The translations under genes were made by a program, and so were the position numbers. This document shows, piece by piece, positions 52,198 through 63,629 of a DNA stretch of 64,000 bases (position 1 is the first letter of the stretch; every line of letters starts with the position of its first letter). The DNA comes from Echinococcus granulosus (taxonomy: Eukaryota > Platyhelminthes > Cestoda > Cyclophyllidea > Taeniidae), in assembly GCF_000524195.1 (NCBI RefSeq), contig NW_020170414.1:324121-388120 (forward strand), written 5' to 3'. The notes under the pieces were generated by a model. It saw nothing but the letters and a program-made list of their open reading frames with translations, ran no database searches and was not told the DNA's origin.

Positions 52198-53304
52198 GTT
52201 ATTCGTATCCTCCAAACATTTAAGGCTTCCCGGTTGCTCTCGTATTTATGCCATTTGTGCATCTGAATCATATGGAAAAGTCAACTCAGACAGGCATAAC
52301 TAGGCTGTACTGCTGACCTTCAATTTGTGGCACTTAACTCTTATAGTTTATTTTTCTCCACTGCTGTTGCACGTAGGTGTTATTTTTGGTTTGTGTGGTC
52401 ACAGCGGTCTCTGATCGCTCTTGCAGTCCCGTGTCACTCAGTGTGGCATTGCCACACGAAACAGTGAAATTCGTTTCTCCCCATTCCATTGTACCTTTAA
52501 CTGGCGTACTTCTTTCCTTTCAGCTTCTCATTCCTCTGAACTTGCAACGCCTTCAGATGACCTTCAGTTCATTTTTTCATGCATAAATTGTGTACTTTAA
52601 AAAATTCATATATTTTAAAAAACCCGCGCCTTTTTTTCTAAAGTGTAGTGGCGTTGCGTTTTGCAAAATGGCTCCAAGCCATATTCTCCTTCGGACTGCA
52701 TTTGGAGCGTGTAACTGCTGGTCAAAATTGATGACGTTGCTTTCCTACGCTATCAAGACTGCTGGGAAGCTCACAGTCTCGAGTGTATTCTTCTTAGTGC
52801 AGTAGTTGCTGAGCTTCCCTTGGATTGTTACAAATAAGGGATTTCACTAGTAATCTGGTGGATGTCGAATCCCTCCCCTCTGTGATAGTGGCTGTAGCTT
52901 TGCAGCCTTCCTGCCAGCAAGGACATAGGCAGTTCCAGCTGATCCAAGGGTGCGAGTGGGAGGCGTTTTTTGCCGACAATTTTCTGGACTTCCCGACTTC
53001 TAAGCCACCAGGCCTCGAGGAGGCCACGATGCCTCAGCGGTGAGGGGGGCCATCCACGTCTCAATGAGCAAGGCGACTGCCGTGTATAAATGTGGTGGTG
53101 AGAGTGATGGGAATGTGCGCTTGAAGTGAGTGCTCCTTTCATGAAATTGGATTGGGGTGAAATCCTCGCCGTGGTGACACAGGCGGGGACCAATGGACCG
53201 CGTGGATTCGCGACTTATCGATCGCAGTGTCACTAGGTCGCCAGTCTGAGCCACACACACACACAGACTCACTCGGATTGTGTCAGGGCAGTGGCAGCTA
53301 CAAA
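52198..53304. other. Intergenic; includes a (CA)n run
   Basis: No supported gene. The part from 52.8 to 53.3 kb is GC-richer and open in several frames on both strands, which suggests a promoter region rather than coding sequence. A short (CA)7 tract lies at about 53252-53265. Confidence 0.5.
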
Positions 53305-54504
53305 ATGAACGCTTTCCGACTACTAATGGCATTGACAACTGTGGTAAGGCCAGTTTTCTTCCTTTGTTTGGCAATTAATTATTAAATTATTCTACAGTTA
53401 ATGGATTTAAAGTGCTTTCAGAATCAGATTAAAGCAGTTCAGATTGATGATGGTTGCCATGGTGGAAGGCAAATTGAAGCAAATGATTAGGCGAAAGTGG
53501 CTGGACCATTTGATGCATTTTGAGCCGGATTTACTTAAATACGGACTGTAGAGAAGATAGGAGAGCCTAACCTTTAAGAATTAGTATGGTAATGCCTCAG
53601 TTTTTCCTGAGGCCTAAAGAGAATAGCATACCAGGGCAGAATATAATATTGACGACGTAGAGAAGGTCTGCAGAGAGGGCTGGAGACCGTATCCCCCACT
53701 GGAAGTAGAACGACCAAGCCTTAAGTTCCCGCGAAACCAAAACTTGAGTAGAAAGGTCCATGTCTTGCGCACTATTTCGTTCATTTTACACAGTCATGTC
53801 AGCATAAAAAGGTTAAAATTACCTAACAATGCTGGCATAAATTTACTTGACAGGCTTTCGTCATCCTAATGGTGTCGGGATACGCCTTCTGTTCAATACG
53901 CAAGGAGCCATTTTGGAGCGATCACCGGAAATCGGTAAGTCCCTTAATGCCCTCAATCGACAGAACTGGCTAGCTCTTGGCCTTTAAGAGAGGCAGACGC
54001 AGTCAATCCTTTAGTGAAGTGATCATCATTTCACTTCTGTGTATCCTTTTGGAGGACATTATCTATCATGCATTGTGTCCACCATGGCTTCTTAATTGTG
54101 CATTTGTGTTGTTGATATATGGATCTGGCAAGAAAGCGAAGGCGCTTCCTTAGCTTTAGTAGATGCCTTCATTAGCGGAACGCTAATCGGCCTCGTCCAA
54201 TACTGCCCGTTGAAAAGTAGAAGTGAGCCTTTCAGTCCGTTTAAACTTTATGGTTTTTTTTGCTCTGGAATAGGCAATTCAAATTAGGACCACACTTTTT
54301 CGTGTGTACGTGGCGGTGTGATTCCCCCGTGTGAACTGGTCAAAAAAAATGCTTTCGTTTTCAGTTTGTACCGAATTGTTCAGTTGGTGGATTAGTTGCG
54401 TTTGACATAGTAAAACACGTATAACTTGTTCTTGAGCTGAGGACAATTGTGTTTTCTAGTACTCCAGTAGCGGTAGAGCCGGTCACAAAGCCAGTGATGG
54501 GTAG
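53305..54504 (+). CDS. Possible small secreted peptide (54 aa)
   Basis: Three small exons join in phase 0: 53305-53343, 53854-53934 and 54460-54504. Exon 1 (ATG in context caaaATGA) and the start of exon 2 make one hydrophobic signal peptide (NAFRLLMALTTV then AFVILMVSGYAF). The rest is a short basic peptide: SIRKEPFWSDHRKS, then YSSSGRAGHKASDG and stop. Donors are good (GTAAGG, GTAAGT) and acceptors fair to good (cttgacag, gtgttttctag). No family is recognised. A neuropeptide precursor or a small secreted effector is possible. The third exon is the weakest. A diverged LTR remnant lies in intron 1. Confidence 0.42.
53590..53700 (-). mobile_element. Diverged solo-LTR-like remnant
   Basis: This shares the block order 'cctgag..cgaaag', 'cgggcaga', 'gcagagaagg' and 'gggctgg' with the LTRs at 11.8 and 12.6 kb, in the same orientation, at low identity. 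Confidence 0.4.
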
Positions 54505-55706
54505 CGTCATAAAACACCCGGGTCATGGTGGTGAACTTTTCTTGGAGACTCCGGTTCCAAACGATTCATTAAGAGCCTGGCAAATTAATTTGATGGTTAT
54601 CGATTTATATTGGCAAAGTTTTTAAAAAATTTTGTGTCCTTTTTTTTGCAGGGGATTAGGTGACTTTTACACATAACAAAATGTTTTTAGGGCCTGCCAA
54701 CACCGGCATTATGCTCGCCTAGGGTTGAGGCGGTCTCATGAATGTGTTGTTGAGCTCACAAACGTCATGTATAAACAAGGTTCTGCATGCATTGCTAGGG
54801 CTACTTTGTTAAATCATGGCATAGAATTGCACTATTATTTGACTGACCTAGTAATGTATTTCAGAATCTGTACTGCGTTGGCTAATACTTGGAGGGAATT
54901 GCATGTTGATACTGATTGCGGTGGTCAAAGGAAAAATTGGGTATCATTCACTTGAGTAAGTTACTTTTGGATAAGACTTTTTCAAATGTTAAACGTAAAT
55001 ATTACATTTCTTCTTTTACAGCTTCGTTTTCAGGAAATGGAACTGACTTTTTCAATTACCTTCTTGTGTACCCATTAAAAGTACATCCATTTTCATACAA
55101 ATTAGACCGCAACTTGCCTTTATTTTGATAAATGTTAGGGCTATAATTAATCGTGGTGTGACTGACGATTATAATGAACTGTTGCGTGCAATATAAACAA
55201 AGATCGAATCATTTTCCAAATAGGGAATATGCATCGATAATGAGAGTACCTCAGTCAAAGTAGGAGATGGGTTCAATCACTAAAGTAAAAAAACAAATTT
55301 TTGGGCTCATTCTTGCTAGACAGCAGCTATAAATGGTGCTTTACAAGAATCCCACGATTACATCACTACCAGAAAAATACTTTGTTAACCTGTCGATAAG
55401 CTCTTAAATTAAGCAGACATTTGCAAAAAGTAGGTTTTAAAAAATAATGTTTTTTTTGTGATTAGGTGCCGAAATTACTTATCCTGTGGCCCGAATTGCT
55501 CATTTCATTAATATAGTTGGAAGGCCTCATAGCACATTTTGTTTCAAAAAACAGCTCTGACAAATAAAAGTATATCTCTAACAAAATTTACTTAAAAAAT
55601 GGTTTGATTTTTTTTACAATCAGAAATTATGCAGGGTCTTGTTTATATGTTTCGATTAAAAAATACAGGTTATGCCAGGTGTACGCGCCAGTTCATGATT
55701 CTGGTG
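54505..55706. other. Intergenic, no gene seen
   Basis: AT-rich spacer upstream of MANF. Several 60-75 codon open stretches lack motifs and splice context. Confidence 0.5.
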
Positions 55707-56318
55707 ATGCGGTGTGGCCTTTATTTCGTTCCCCTACTTTTGTCCCTACTCTTACTAAATGCAATTACTGACGCCGCTCAGAAGAAATGCCAAGGTGAGG
55801 TAAATTTTGCCCTTCAAGCTCTGGCTTTTAGTGTGTATCGAAGTGATGAATAAGTTGCAGGAAGCCGTCGATGCAAATAAGGGTTCCGATGTTGTTAAAA
55901 CTATTGATGACACCTGCTCCACCTTCACCGGAAAACAGAGGAAGATTGTACGGTTGTTTATTTTTACTAGATTTATAGTGTTCGAATGTCGGTGCCCTTC
56001 CAAATTCACCAACGCGAGTCGTAAATGAGGTTGCTCGTCAATTATCAATTTCAGTTCCTGCTGAAAAAATATGCCAGAATCTGGCTAAAAATGATCCACA
56101 GATATGTGAAATTATGCATCGTATGCTGTTTGTACAATTTAATTCTCTTTCTAGAATTTGTGCCCAGTCATGATGCTGATTTCAAGAAAATGAGTGTCAA
56201 AGAACTGAAGCAGACACTTGCATTTATCGGTGTCGAGTGCACCGGTTGCATGGATAAGAGTGATTTCATTGAAATGGCGGAAAAGAACAGGGACAAAATA
56301 CCGCGCTCTGATTTGTAA
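55707..56318 (+). CDS. MANF: MANF/CDNF family ER-stress and trophic factor
   Basis: MANF is an ER-lumenal, secretable protein that protects against unfolded-protein stress. Invertebrates usually have one MANF/CDNF gene. Four exons in phase: 55707-55794, 55832-55947, 55979-56120 and 56155-56318 (169 aa). Signal peptide (LYFVPLLLSLLLLNAITDA). The saposin-like N domain starts KKCQVCIEVMNKL and has conserved Cys in DDTCS, RKICS, EKICQN and DPQICE, plus VVNEVARQL. The C-terminal SAP-like domain has MSVKELKQTL and a CxxC (ECTGCMDKSD). All eight family cysteines are present. The end RSDL is a KDEL-like retention signal, as in human RTDL. Introns are 37, 31 and 34 nt. The frame is open upstream to 55629, but the ATG at 55707 gives the expected signal peptide. 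Confidence 0.93.
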
Positions 56319-57793
56319 AATTGTATAGGGACCTTCACTACCAACTTAGTACACCCTATTAGGTATGACTTTGTACGATCTTTTTGAATGCCATTATCCT
56401 TTTTCTGGACGCATTAATGTTTCATGCAGGGGTCTCGCGTCACAACTAGTCCTTCCTTCATTATACATAGGTTCCGGTTCGATTATTTATCTGCCACGCG
56501 GTGTGTATTTTATGTGCCACTGAATAAAGCGAGCAGTTTGTATCCGAATATGTTCGTTATTGTGAATCATGCTTGGCTTGCGGCATTAGGCACACACAGA
56601 GGAACCTCATCCGGCGTACCGGTTAGGTGCTGCGCGCGGACTGGCTTATCTGCCGCACATGTTGTTGTTCATGGCAGAACATTTTCAAGCTGATTTAGCT
56701 GTGTGTGATGGCGTTCCATTGATCGGAGGTAAAGGGCATCACGTCATTCAGCGAAGAGACTGAATAACTAGTACTGGGGCGAGTTTTCCAAGATATATTA
56801 TCGGGGAAAGGGCAGGGTTGTACATTTTAGGTAGTATGAGCCATGGCCGAGAGCCGAGCGGCAAGTATACCAATTACGTTGTGTGCCGAAGGGTACACGC
56901 GAATGGTGTATGTTTGTGTTTCGTCACGAAAACCAAATGTGTTTCTTGAAGCATGCGAACTACAATGAATGTTTTTTTGACTTCGTTGGGTGGGCTGGCC
57001 TATGGGCCGTGTCAGTATCCGTCAAACCCTACTGTATTTTGAATGTGTATACTCTGGATAAGTATTGTGCCCTAATTTTATCTTCAGGAAAGTCTCAAGG
57101 AGCTACACATAGTAAGAATTGTCAGACAGGAAATAAAAGACTGAAATTGGGTTCATATGATTATTTTCGGATCCCATAATAAGGTCATTTATATTGCTAA
57201 TGTTGGTGTCTAAACGTCGTTTTTAGCCTAACTACTAGATTTTTGTATGCCAGTTTCTGGAAGCTACAGAAATAGAGAACTGAATTAGACGAAAACCATT
57301 TTATGGTATGCTTTATCTCCTTCTCTTTCTTAATATTCTGCACGAATGAAAATTTGATTAATATGGCAGTGCAAGATAACTTGCTTTCTTGACGAAAATG
57401 TATTACCTTTTAGCACTGGATTTCAGTGGTCTCAATTGGTTTGTTTATGTTCATTGAGAATAAAAGGTATTGCTCCGATTTCAAGGATCTTCGCTTTCTT
57501 CATTTTTTATTGGCTAGTATACAGTTTGGGCTTTTAAAAAATTGTGCTGGCATAGTTTTATACAACTTTTAGCCGTATTTTATATAGTCAGGCAAGAAGC
57601 ATGAGGTAGTTTGGGACTCCGTTAGTTAAGTAGCCACGTACTTCAAGAAATCGGTACACTTTTGGAAGAAGTGCAGCCTGTCGTCCTCTGGTACTTTTTC
57701 GCCTTTACAGATGGGGGGATTTTGCGTGGTGGATCGGAGGTCGCTTTCATCTCTCTAAATGCTTACTGTTTTCTAATTCATAGGGCTTGTACA
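56319..57793. other. Intergenic between MANF and the zinc-finger gene
   Basis: No supported gene. It contains a diverged LTR remnant (about 56975-57106). Open stretches at 56424-56693 and 56883-57179 have no motif, and the second overlaps the LTR. Confidence 0.5.
56975..57106 (+). mobile_element. Diverged solo LTR of the TRIM family
   Basis: The blocks 'gttgggtgggctggcc', 'gggcc', 'attgtgcc', 'tcttcagg' and the end 'gctaca' match the TRIM LTR read in its own sense. No primer-site-like sequence follows, so it is probably a solo LTR. Confidence 0.55.
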
Positions 57794-59265
57794 ATGAGTG
57801 GTGTGGCTTGTCGTTGGTCAAACTGCAGTCAGATTTTACCGGACATACCTCAGCTTGAGGTCCACCTCATTTCTGCACACATTCCCAAGACCACAAGTAA
57901 TGGTTACATCCGCGGCTCCGACTATTCCTGTGGTTGGCCAAATTGTGTGTATCCCATTAGTTCCTGCTGTTCCGTCCGCTTAGCTACCTTCATTCGTCAT
58001 GTCAAGTTTCATGCCTTCGTTGAATACCTCATTCAACGCAATCGTCCTTTACTCCCTGCACCCATATCCTGTATAAAAAAGTGCAATTCTTATTCTGAGC
58101 ATCTACCTTTTGATTATGAATGTGCCTGTGGTTTCTCGACAGACTCATTTCTTGTACTCTTTGATCATCTCCGTACCTGCAAGCAGGAAAATTGCGCTAA
58201 AATGGAGGATTTTAAGGCTTTTGTTTGTCCTAAATGTCTGAAAACCTTTGAAACCATTGATGAGGTTCTAGCTCAAGCCGTAAATGATCCGAGAAAGAGC
58301 AACAATATCGCCTTTCGTACAGGTTTCTTTTGTTCGTGGATCGGCTGTATGAGTAGCACCAAAGGATTTGCATCACTGAAAGAACTTTTAGAACATGCAG
58401 AAGATCATCTGACTTCCTCGCCGATGTGCCTCTGGATGGGTTGCCCTGTAAGAAAAAACTTTAGTCGACCTCACCTCTTCCTGCATGCCTACTCTAATGT
58501 TTGTCGTAATAGCGCCTTGGAAGCTATTAAGGAACGACCTGAAATAGTAATGAAGTGTCTTTCAAAGAGGGATGATATGGCCGTACCATGTGGCTGTCAC
58601 AAGGCGAGGTCAAATTGGTTCCTTGAGCATCTCCAGTCCACCGATTATGACGGCCTTCATTGCAGGTGGAGCGAGTGTCGGCTCAAGTAAGTTTTTTAAA
58701 CGGTTAGTGTGTTGTGGAAAATTTATTTTACTGTTCTCTTAAAATAGATATGAAAATCCAAACGAATTCTGTGAACATGTGTTGGGGCACGTAGGAGCAA
58801 AGGAAGAACAAAGCATGTGCCTGTGGTATGATGAGCTCCGTTGCGGTGTCAGCAGGCTCTGTGCCGTCGAAATCGCTAAAGGCGTTCGTGCTCATGTTCG
58901 GGAGTTACACACGGTTCCGCGCTTTCTCTGCCCCTTTTGTCTTCTTGCAACGTACACCAGGAAGTGTGATCTCCTTTCCCACATCTGTAAGTGCTAGCCT
59001 TTTTTTACTGTGAAAGGAAGTTTGGTGAAGTAAATTTATTTTTTCTTAAATGTTATCAGTCATTCAGATAGCTATTATCTCTTTTGCTCCATTTATCCTT
59101 AACGCATTTGAACTAGCGATGCGCTGCGTAACAAAACGCAAATCTACAGTGGGATACAAACGGAATTTGAAAGAAATCAAACTACCCTTGGAACCTGTCC
59201 CTCTTCTTCCCAAGCCAGACCAGTCTTCTTCCCAGCAGGGTGAATATTCGGTTAAGCCATTCTAA
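57794..59265 (+). CDS. C2H2 zinc-finger protein with CxWxxC-type fingers
   Basis: Three exons in phase: 57794-58686, 58748-58986 and 59060-59265 (445 aa). At least six finger-like units are visible, most of the spaced C-x-W-x-x-C...H...H form: CRWSNC...HLISAH, CGWPNC...HVKFH, CSWIGC...HAEDH, CLWMGC...HAYSNVC, CRWSEC and CLWYDELRC...HVRELH. Ordinary CxxC units (CPKC, CPFC...HIC) are also present. The Trp between the cysteines and the long inter-finger spacers resemble HINFP/AEBP2/GLI-like fingers rather than KRAB-type arrays. This points to a nuclear DNA-binding or chromatin role. The C-terminal 60 residues are basic, then Pro/Ser-rich. The ATG at 57794 is the only in-frame ATG before the first finger. 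SLD5 starts only about 0.4 kb downstream on the same strand. Confidence 0.85.
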
Positions 59266-59402
59266 AATTATCCCAGTTATTTACTCCCATTATGCTTATA
59301 TTACCACGACATTCTTAATTACAGGTAGCTCCTGGCCAAAGGGTGAGAACACCTGCCGTCAAATGTGACAGTCTTTCACTTTTAAATGTCCCATTTCTAA
59401 GA

Positions 59403-59408
59403 AATAAA
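59403..59408 (+). terminator. Poly(A) signal of the zinc-finger gene
   Basis: An AATAAA lies 138 bases after the zinc-finger stop codon and about 230 bases before the SLD5 acceptor. Confidence 0.5.
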
Positions 59409-59624
59409 CGTTTGCTGTAAAACGTTACTTCTTTGGTTAGCTTGCTACATTGTGATCGTTTATGGAATGACTCATTTAAGGTCGGTGCATTTAGAGCATT
59501 AATTGAAAACACCTTCGCCTGAATATCAGTAAAGAGCTATAAACACGAATTGTACGGCTGGACCTGAGTCCTAGGAACGCTAAATCATTCTCCCCGGAAT
59601 TCATTAGCTATTCGTGATCACATC

Positions 59625-59641
59625 CCGGTGAAACCTTTCAG
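59625..59641 (+). other. Candidate trans-splice acceptor for SLD5
   Basis: A 3' splice site (aaacctttcag) directly precedes the first SLD5 codons in phase 0. Upstream the frame meets a stop (TGA, about 25 bases back) with no ATG, and no first exon with a matching donor is found before the zinc-finger poly(A) signal. Confidence 0.5.
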
Positions 59642-60800
59642 ACGTCTGCACCGGACATTGACGAGATAATCGGTGGTTCGGACGAGGAGAACGTGGAATT
59701 ATTCGGACCGTTAGGACAACCATCATCTTCTCAAGCCACCGAAAGTGTCACATTGCCACAACTCATTAAGCGCTTTTACAAGGTATGCCTTCTGGTAACC
59801 TATCTTCTGGCCGTCTTCTGGGTACGATGGCGATTTGCGCTTGTGCGATTTGTAGATCTGGCAGAATGAAAAAATCGCACCGGAGCTAATGCCGGCGCAG
59901 ATAGACGCTGTGGCCTTGATTAGCAGGGAGGTGACCAACTTTGAGACGCAAGCTAAGAGCTTACCCAAAGGTGATATCAGAGCCCAACTCATACGGATGC
60001 AGGTAATCTCCGGTCCCATTGCTTACGTATACCAACTGACACTATCCTTTACTCCACATCGGCCTTGTTCTTTGTTCAGGCAGAGCGTCTTCGATACCTT
60101 CTCACGGACTATCTTCGGACACGCATCAGAAAGGTGGAAATGCATGCTTTGGGATGATTGTCGACCCTAATTTAAATATTTACTAATTTTCGGCATTATT
60201 TCAGATTGAGCAATTTCCACACTACGTGATTAGCGAGGAGCGCTCCAGACCACAGACCGAGGATCCGCATCTCACTCCTGCGGAATTCACCTTCACTAAA
60301 ACGTAAGACGGCGTTAATTTCTTATCCGTAAAAACCTCTTTGGGGCTACAAGACTATTGCTATGCACAAAACTGTCTTCCTCTAAACAGATTCGACGACT
60401 TGACGATTGAAAACCTGCGCTTCACAGTGTTAGATCATCTTCCTCACAATATGAGCAAAGTTGACCAAGACGCCATTGGTATGTGGCCCAGTAGCTAGGC
60501 TTGTTTTGTTTTGCAGAAAGTTCGTACACTTTGCTGCTCTTCCAGCCTTCCGACCGAATCTAGACGCCTACGTTTTTTGTCAAGTACATTCACGGATTGA
60601 AGTAACAAACACCGACCCCTCCGGTGCATCGTAAGTTTCGCTTTTTCCACGAAAATGAGTCAGTAGAACCTCTTCAAAGCTGTATAAACTGTGCTTTTTG
60701 CAGATCTGAAGTGCTCACCCTAATGCCAGGAGAGATACATCTTCTTCCATACCGAGCTGTTCAGAAACACACCAAAAGTGGAAGTGTAACCCTCATCTAG
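59642..60800 (+). CDS. GINS4: GINS complex subunit SLD5
   Basis: SLD5 is part of the GINS tetramer in the CMG replicative helicase, needed to start and continue DNA replication. Seven exons in phase: 59642-59782, 59856-60002, 60080-60133, 60205-60302, 60390-60478, 60546-60630 and 60704-60800 (236 codons plus stop; human protein 223 aa). Motifs match the family: ESVTLPQLIKRFYK then IWQNEKIAPELM, IRMQAERLRYLLTDYLRTRI, RKIEQFPHYVISEE, LTPAEFTF, FTVLDHLPHNMSKVDQDAI, then FRPNLDAYVFCQV and the C-terminal GSVTLI. No ATG precedes TSAPDIDEIIGGSDEE in frame. An AUG donated by a spliced leader would give a start (M-TSAP) at the same distance from the conserved core as in human (M-TEEVD). Close behind the zinc-finger gene, it may be the second gene of a trans-spliced pair. 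Confidence 0.92.
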
Positions 60801-61032
60801 AACCTTGTTATACAGATTGATTCATAATCATGTAATGCTTTTTTGATAAAAATGCATGGTCTATTCGGAGGGAAAAAATCATGAATTACTGCTAATTCTT
60901 TCGCATCTGCCTAAGATTTGAGTTAGAGTAGATCGAGGAAAGGAAACTCGGGGTTACCGCGCATCCTGAAAGAGCCAAAAGAAGTGTCATGAGTTTAATT
61001 TTAGCGCTAAGGTTGGAGAAAGTGGTAGAAAC

Positions 61033-62248
61033 CTACGGGTCTGCACGAATTTGACGCTGGTAAATGCCAAGGGTGCCGATTTCCCTCATCTCGTCACATG
61101 TGAGTTCAAAATCGAAAACCTACATACGAGAAAAAAGACGTTACAAGGGTGGAAGGTGCTCTGGTCAGCCCTACATTAAAGACCAATTTCAAGCTTGACG
61201 CCCAGTACTCACCTGAAAATCCTCTTTTACTCTCTCCGGTGTTCGAGTTTTGGGTACAACACAAATTCCGCGTTGGATTCCGTGACGAATAGCGACTTGA
61301 GCCGGCGTCTTGCCATATTTCTTGCCTATCTCCACTAACAAGGGTTCGTCGATTAGGCGATGTGGTCTATCGCCTCTTCAAAAATGCAAAAGAACTCGTC
61401 ACTTTTTATAGATAATGCAGCTCTCAACTACCCCTATTACCCCCTTCTTACACTTCACGATATGGCGAGCCAAGTGGAGCGAAGCCGGTGGAAAGAATCC
61501 CCCTAGAACTGGCAAAGTCTATCAGTTTCTGGTTGGGAAAGTGCGGATTGCTTTCAATTTGTAGCATAACCGGCTTGATGCTAGCACAATCGAGGATACG
61601 TTGCACTTGCGATTCGTTAAAGTTTGACAAGCCTATGTGAAGAACCAAGCCCTCTCTCACCAGGTTTTCCATCGCCTGAACCGCGTTTCACAAGAATAAA
61701 ATCCACGTACCTTCCATGTCGCCTCAAGTTCAACATCATCAAAAATTGTCTTTCCGTTTTCATCTGTGGGAACCAATACATCACTCGGCTAAAACGGTTG
61801 ACTGAATTAAAATATCACCATCATACTTTGTAGGCTACTGGCCAGTGAACAAGATAGAGGTCCAAATAGGATAGTTTTAGTTGCTCCAAACTTTTAAGGC
61901 AAGCGGCCTTAACCATGTCAGGTCTATGAGACGTATTCCAAAGCTTTGAATAATCTAAAGGCTTTAACCCACCTTAGATGTTACAAACAAATCCTCTCTC
62001 TCAATCTTCTTATTATCAAACCATGCTTTTAAGGCATTTCCAATGGCCTCTTCGTTCTGGTACAAATGAGCGCAGTCAATGTGCCGATAGCCAGCCTCTA
62101 ATGCCGCATTAAGGGCGGGAACCACATCTTCGGCCGATAGCTAATTGGGGACAACTTTGTCGATTCAAGAAAACCAAAAAACCTTATAGGTCCCAAAACC
62201 GATGCAGGGTATCTTGAAGTCTAACACCTTAAGCATTGGAACCGGCAT
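61033..62248 (-). CDS. Aldo-keto reductase (AKR1 type), NADPH-dependent
   Basis: AKRs reduce aldehydes and ketones, often detoxifying lipid-derived carbonyls. Seven exons in phase: 62183-62248, 61973-62140, 61827-61943, 61711-61788, 61452-61675, 61213-61375 and 61033-61119 (300 aa). N-terminal PCIGFGTYK. The catalytic tetrad is intact: Asp and Tyr in [13 protein letters not shown], Lys in [12 protein letters not shown], His in [12 protein letters not shown]. Later come [43 protein letters not shown], and the NADPH-binding [16 protein letters not shown]. It ends [10 protein letters not shown] and a short tail. Introns 1-4 are 42, 29, 38 and 35 nt. Length is slightly below the usual 310-320 aa because of a short C-terminal loop. 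It lies tail to tail with SLD5, 232 bp apart. Confidence 0.93.
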
Positions 62249-63629
62249 ATTGGGGATGCAATTGGGCAGAGAGAAGGCCAGTAAGGGCGAAGGCTAAGAT
62301 TTTACCTTTGTACAACCCTGATAATCATTAGATTTGGCGGCAAAATTGTACACGTTATAAACATCAGCTTACCATAAACTGCATTAAAACTAAAATAGTA
62401 AGCCGTAATTTATTACCGAATTTCAAGTAATGTAAGCAACTAATCCCTATGAATAAATGGCAAAAAAACAGTCTAGTTCGATATAAATTGGTCTGATGCT
62501 CAGATCTTAAATTGTTTTTACAATACTTGATTATTTGTTATTTGTTTACAGCTTTTATTACAGCAACGAGTCACATAAGAACTAAGGCAACTCATTTTGT
62601 AAGTAAGGTCATGTTGATGAGCCACATTTGGAAGTGATACAAGTAAAACGCAATAAGTTTTAAGACCTTGGACTACCGAGTAGTTGGTCGATTTCAAAAA
62701 GTTTTAGCACCAATTTATTGCAATTAGGAAGGTTTCGAAACAGCATTATCACTTTGAGATAGTGTTAAACGATGGTAAATTCGTCTACTCAATTATCAAA
62801 ATACCACTATTGCACAGTCCTCTGTCACATATAATCTCGTGTAGCTCTAAATAACTTTTTAGGAAATTTAGGAAGTGCTAAACGAAGCATGGTTTACTTT
62901 AAAGAAGTCTTTTTCGATGATGGACAATTTTTGGCATAAGCGAACGAGTAACGTTCTGAAAAGGATCTTTCAAAGTAACTGGAAACAACCCATCGGTTTA
63001 ATGAACGCTTCAGCAATGACCTCTAATTGCTTACTGAGATTGTTAAATGTCAAGTCTGTCATGAACTCCATGCTCCTATTGAATAGTCTGGCGTACCTCC
63101 CTGCCAAGTTCCAACTGTTTTTTTAAGTAAGTGTTTGTAGCTGGTACTTTCTGAAACGACTTCCGTGTTATGCACATCATATCACTAAGGTATTTTATGC
63201 AAGTTAATTGCTATAAGTGAACTGACGCATTCTATACAATCCTTCTACATGATACTCCCTGGCGAAACTATTACATGCGTCAGAAAATTGGGTAGTCAAG
63301 CCTAAATTGTATTGAAAATTGAAGTAGCTACTCATAGAATTAAAAGTGAATGTACAGTCCAGAAATTTTTGAAACCTCTAGATGAAACGCAGACTTAGTG
63401 GTAGCATAGTTTATTTTTATGCCAAATGGGAACTAATATGCATTCACAAACTTGTGATAATTTAGCGGCACTCTTCACCAACTTTTTAGGTGCCCTACGT
63501 GACAAGTTAATTCACAAAGCGTTCTTTTTTTGCGATCGTTTTATAATTCACGGGATGTGCATTTTTAATTAGTGGTTGAACCTGGCCGAATGATCACTGC
63601 TTTATTTCTTCTCCATAAACCTCATTCTT
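62249..63629. other. Intergenic, no gene seen
   Basis: AT-rich spacer upstream of the AKR gene (minus). An 80-codon open stretch at 62875-63126 follows an AG but has no recognisable motif. Confidence 0.5.

Noticed and set aside
52828..53374. Overlapping 120-codon ORFs on the minus strand and one on the plus strand
   Set aside because: The stretch is GC-richer and open in several frames at once, with no motif or splice logic. It fits a promoter region of the small secreted gene better.
62875..63126. 83-codon plus-strand ORF after an AG
   Set aside because: No donor, motif or neighbouring exon in phase; probably chance.
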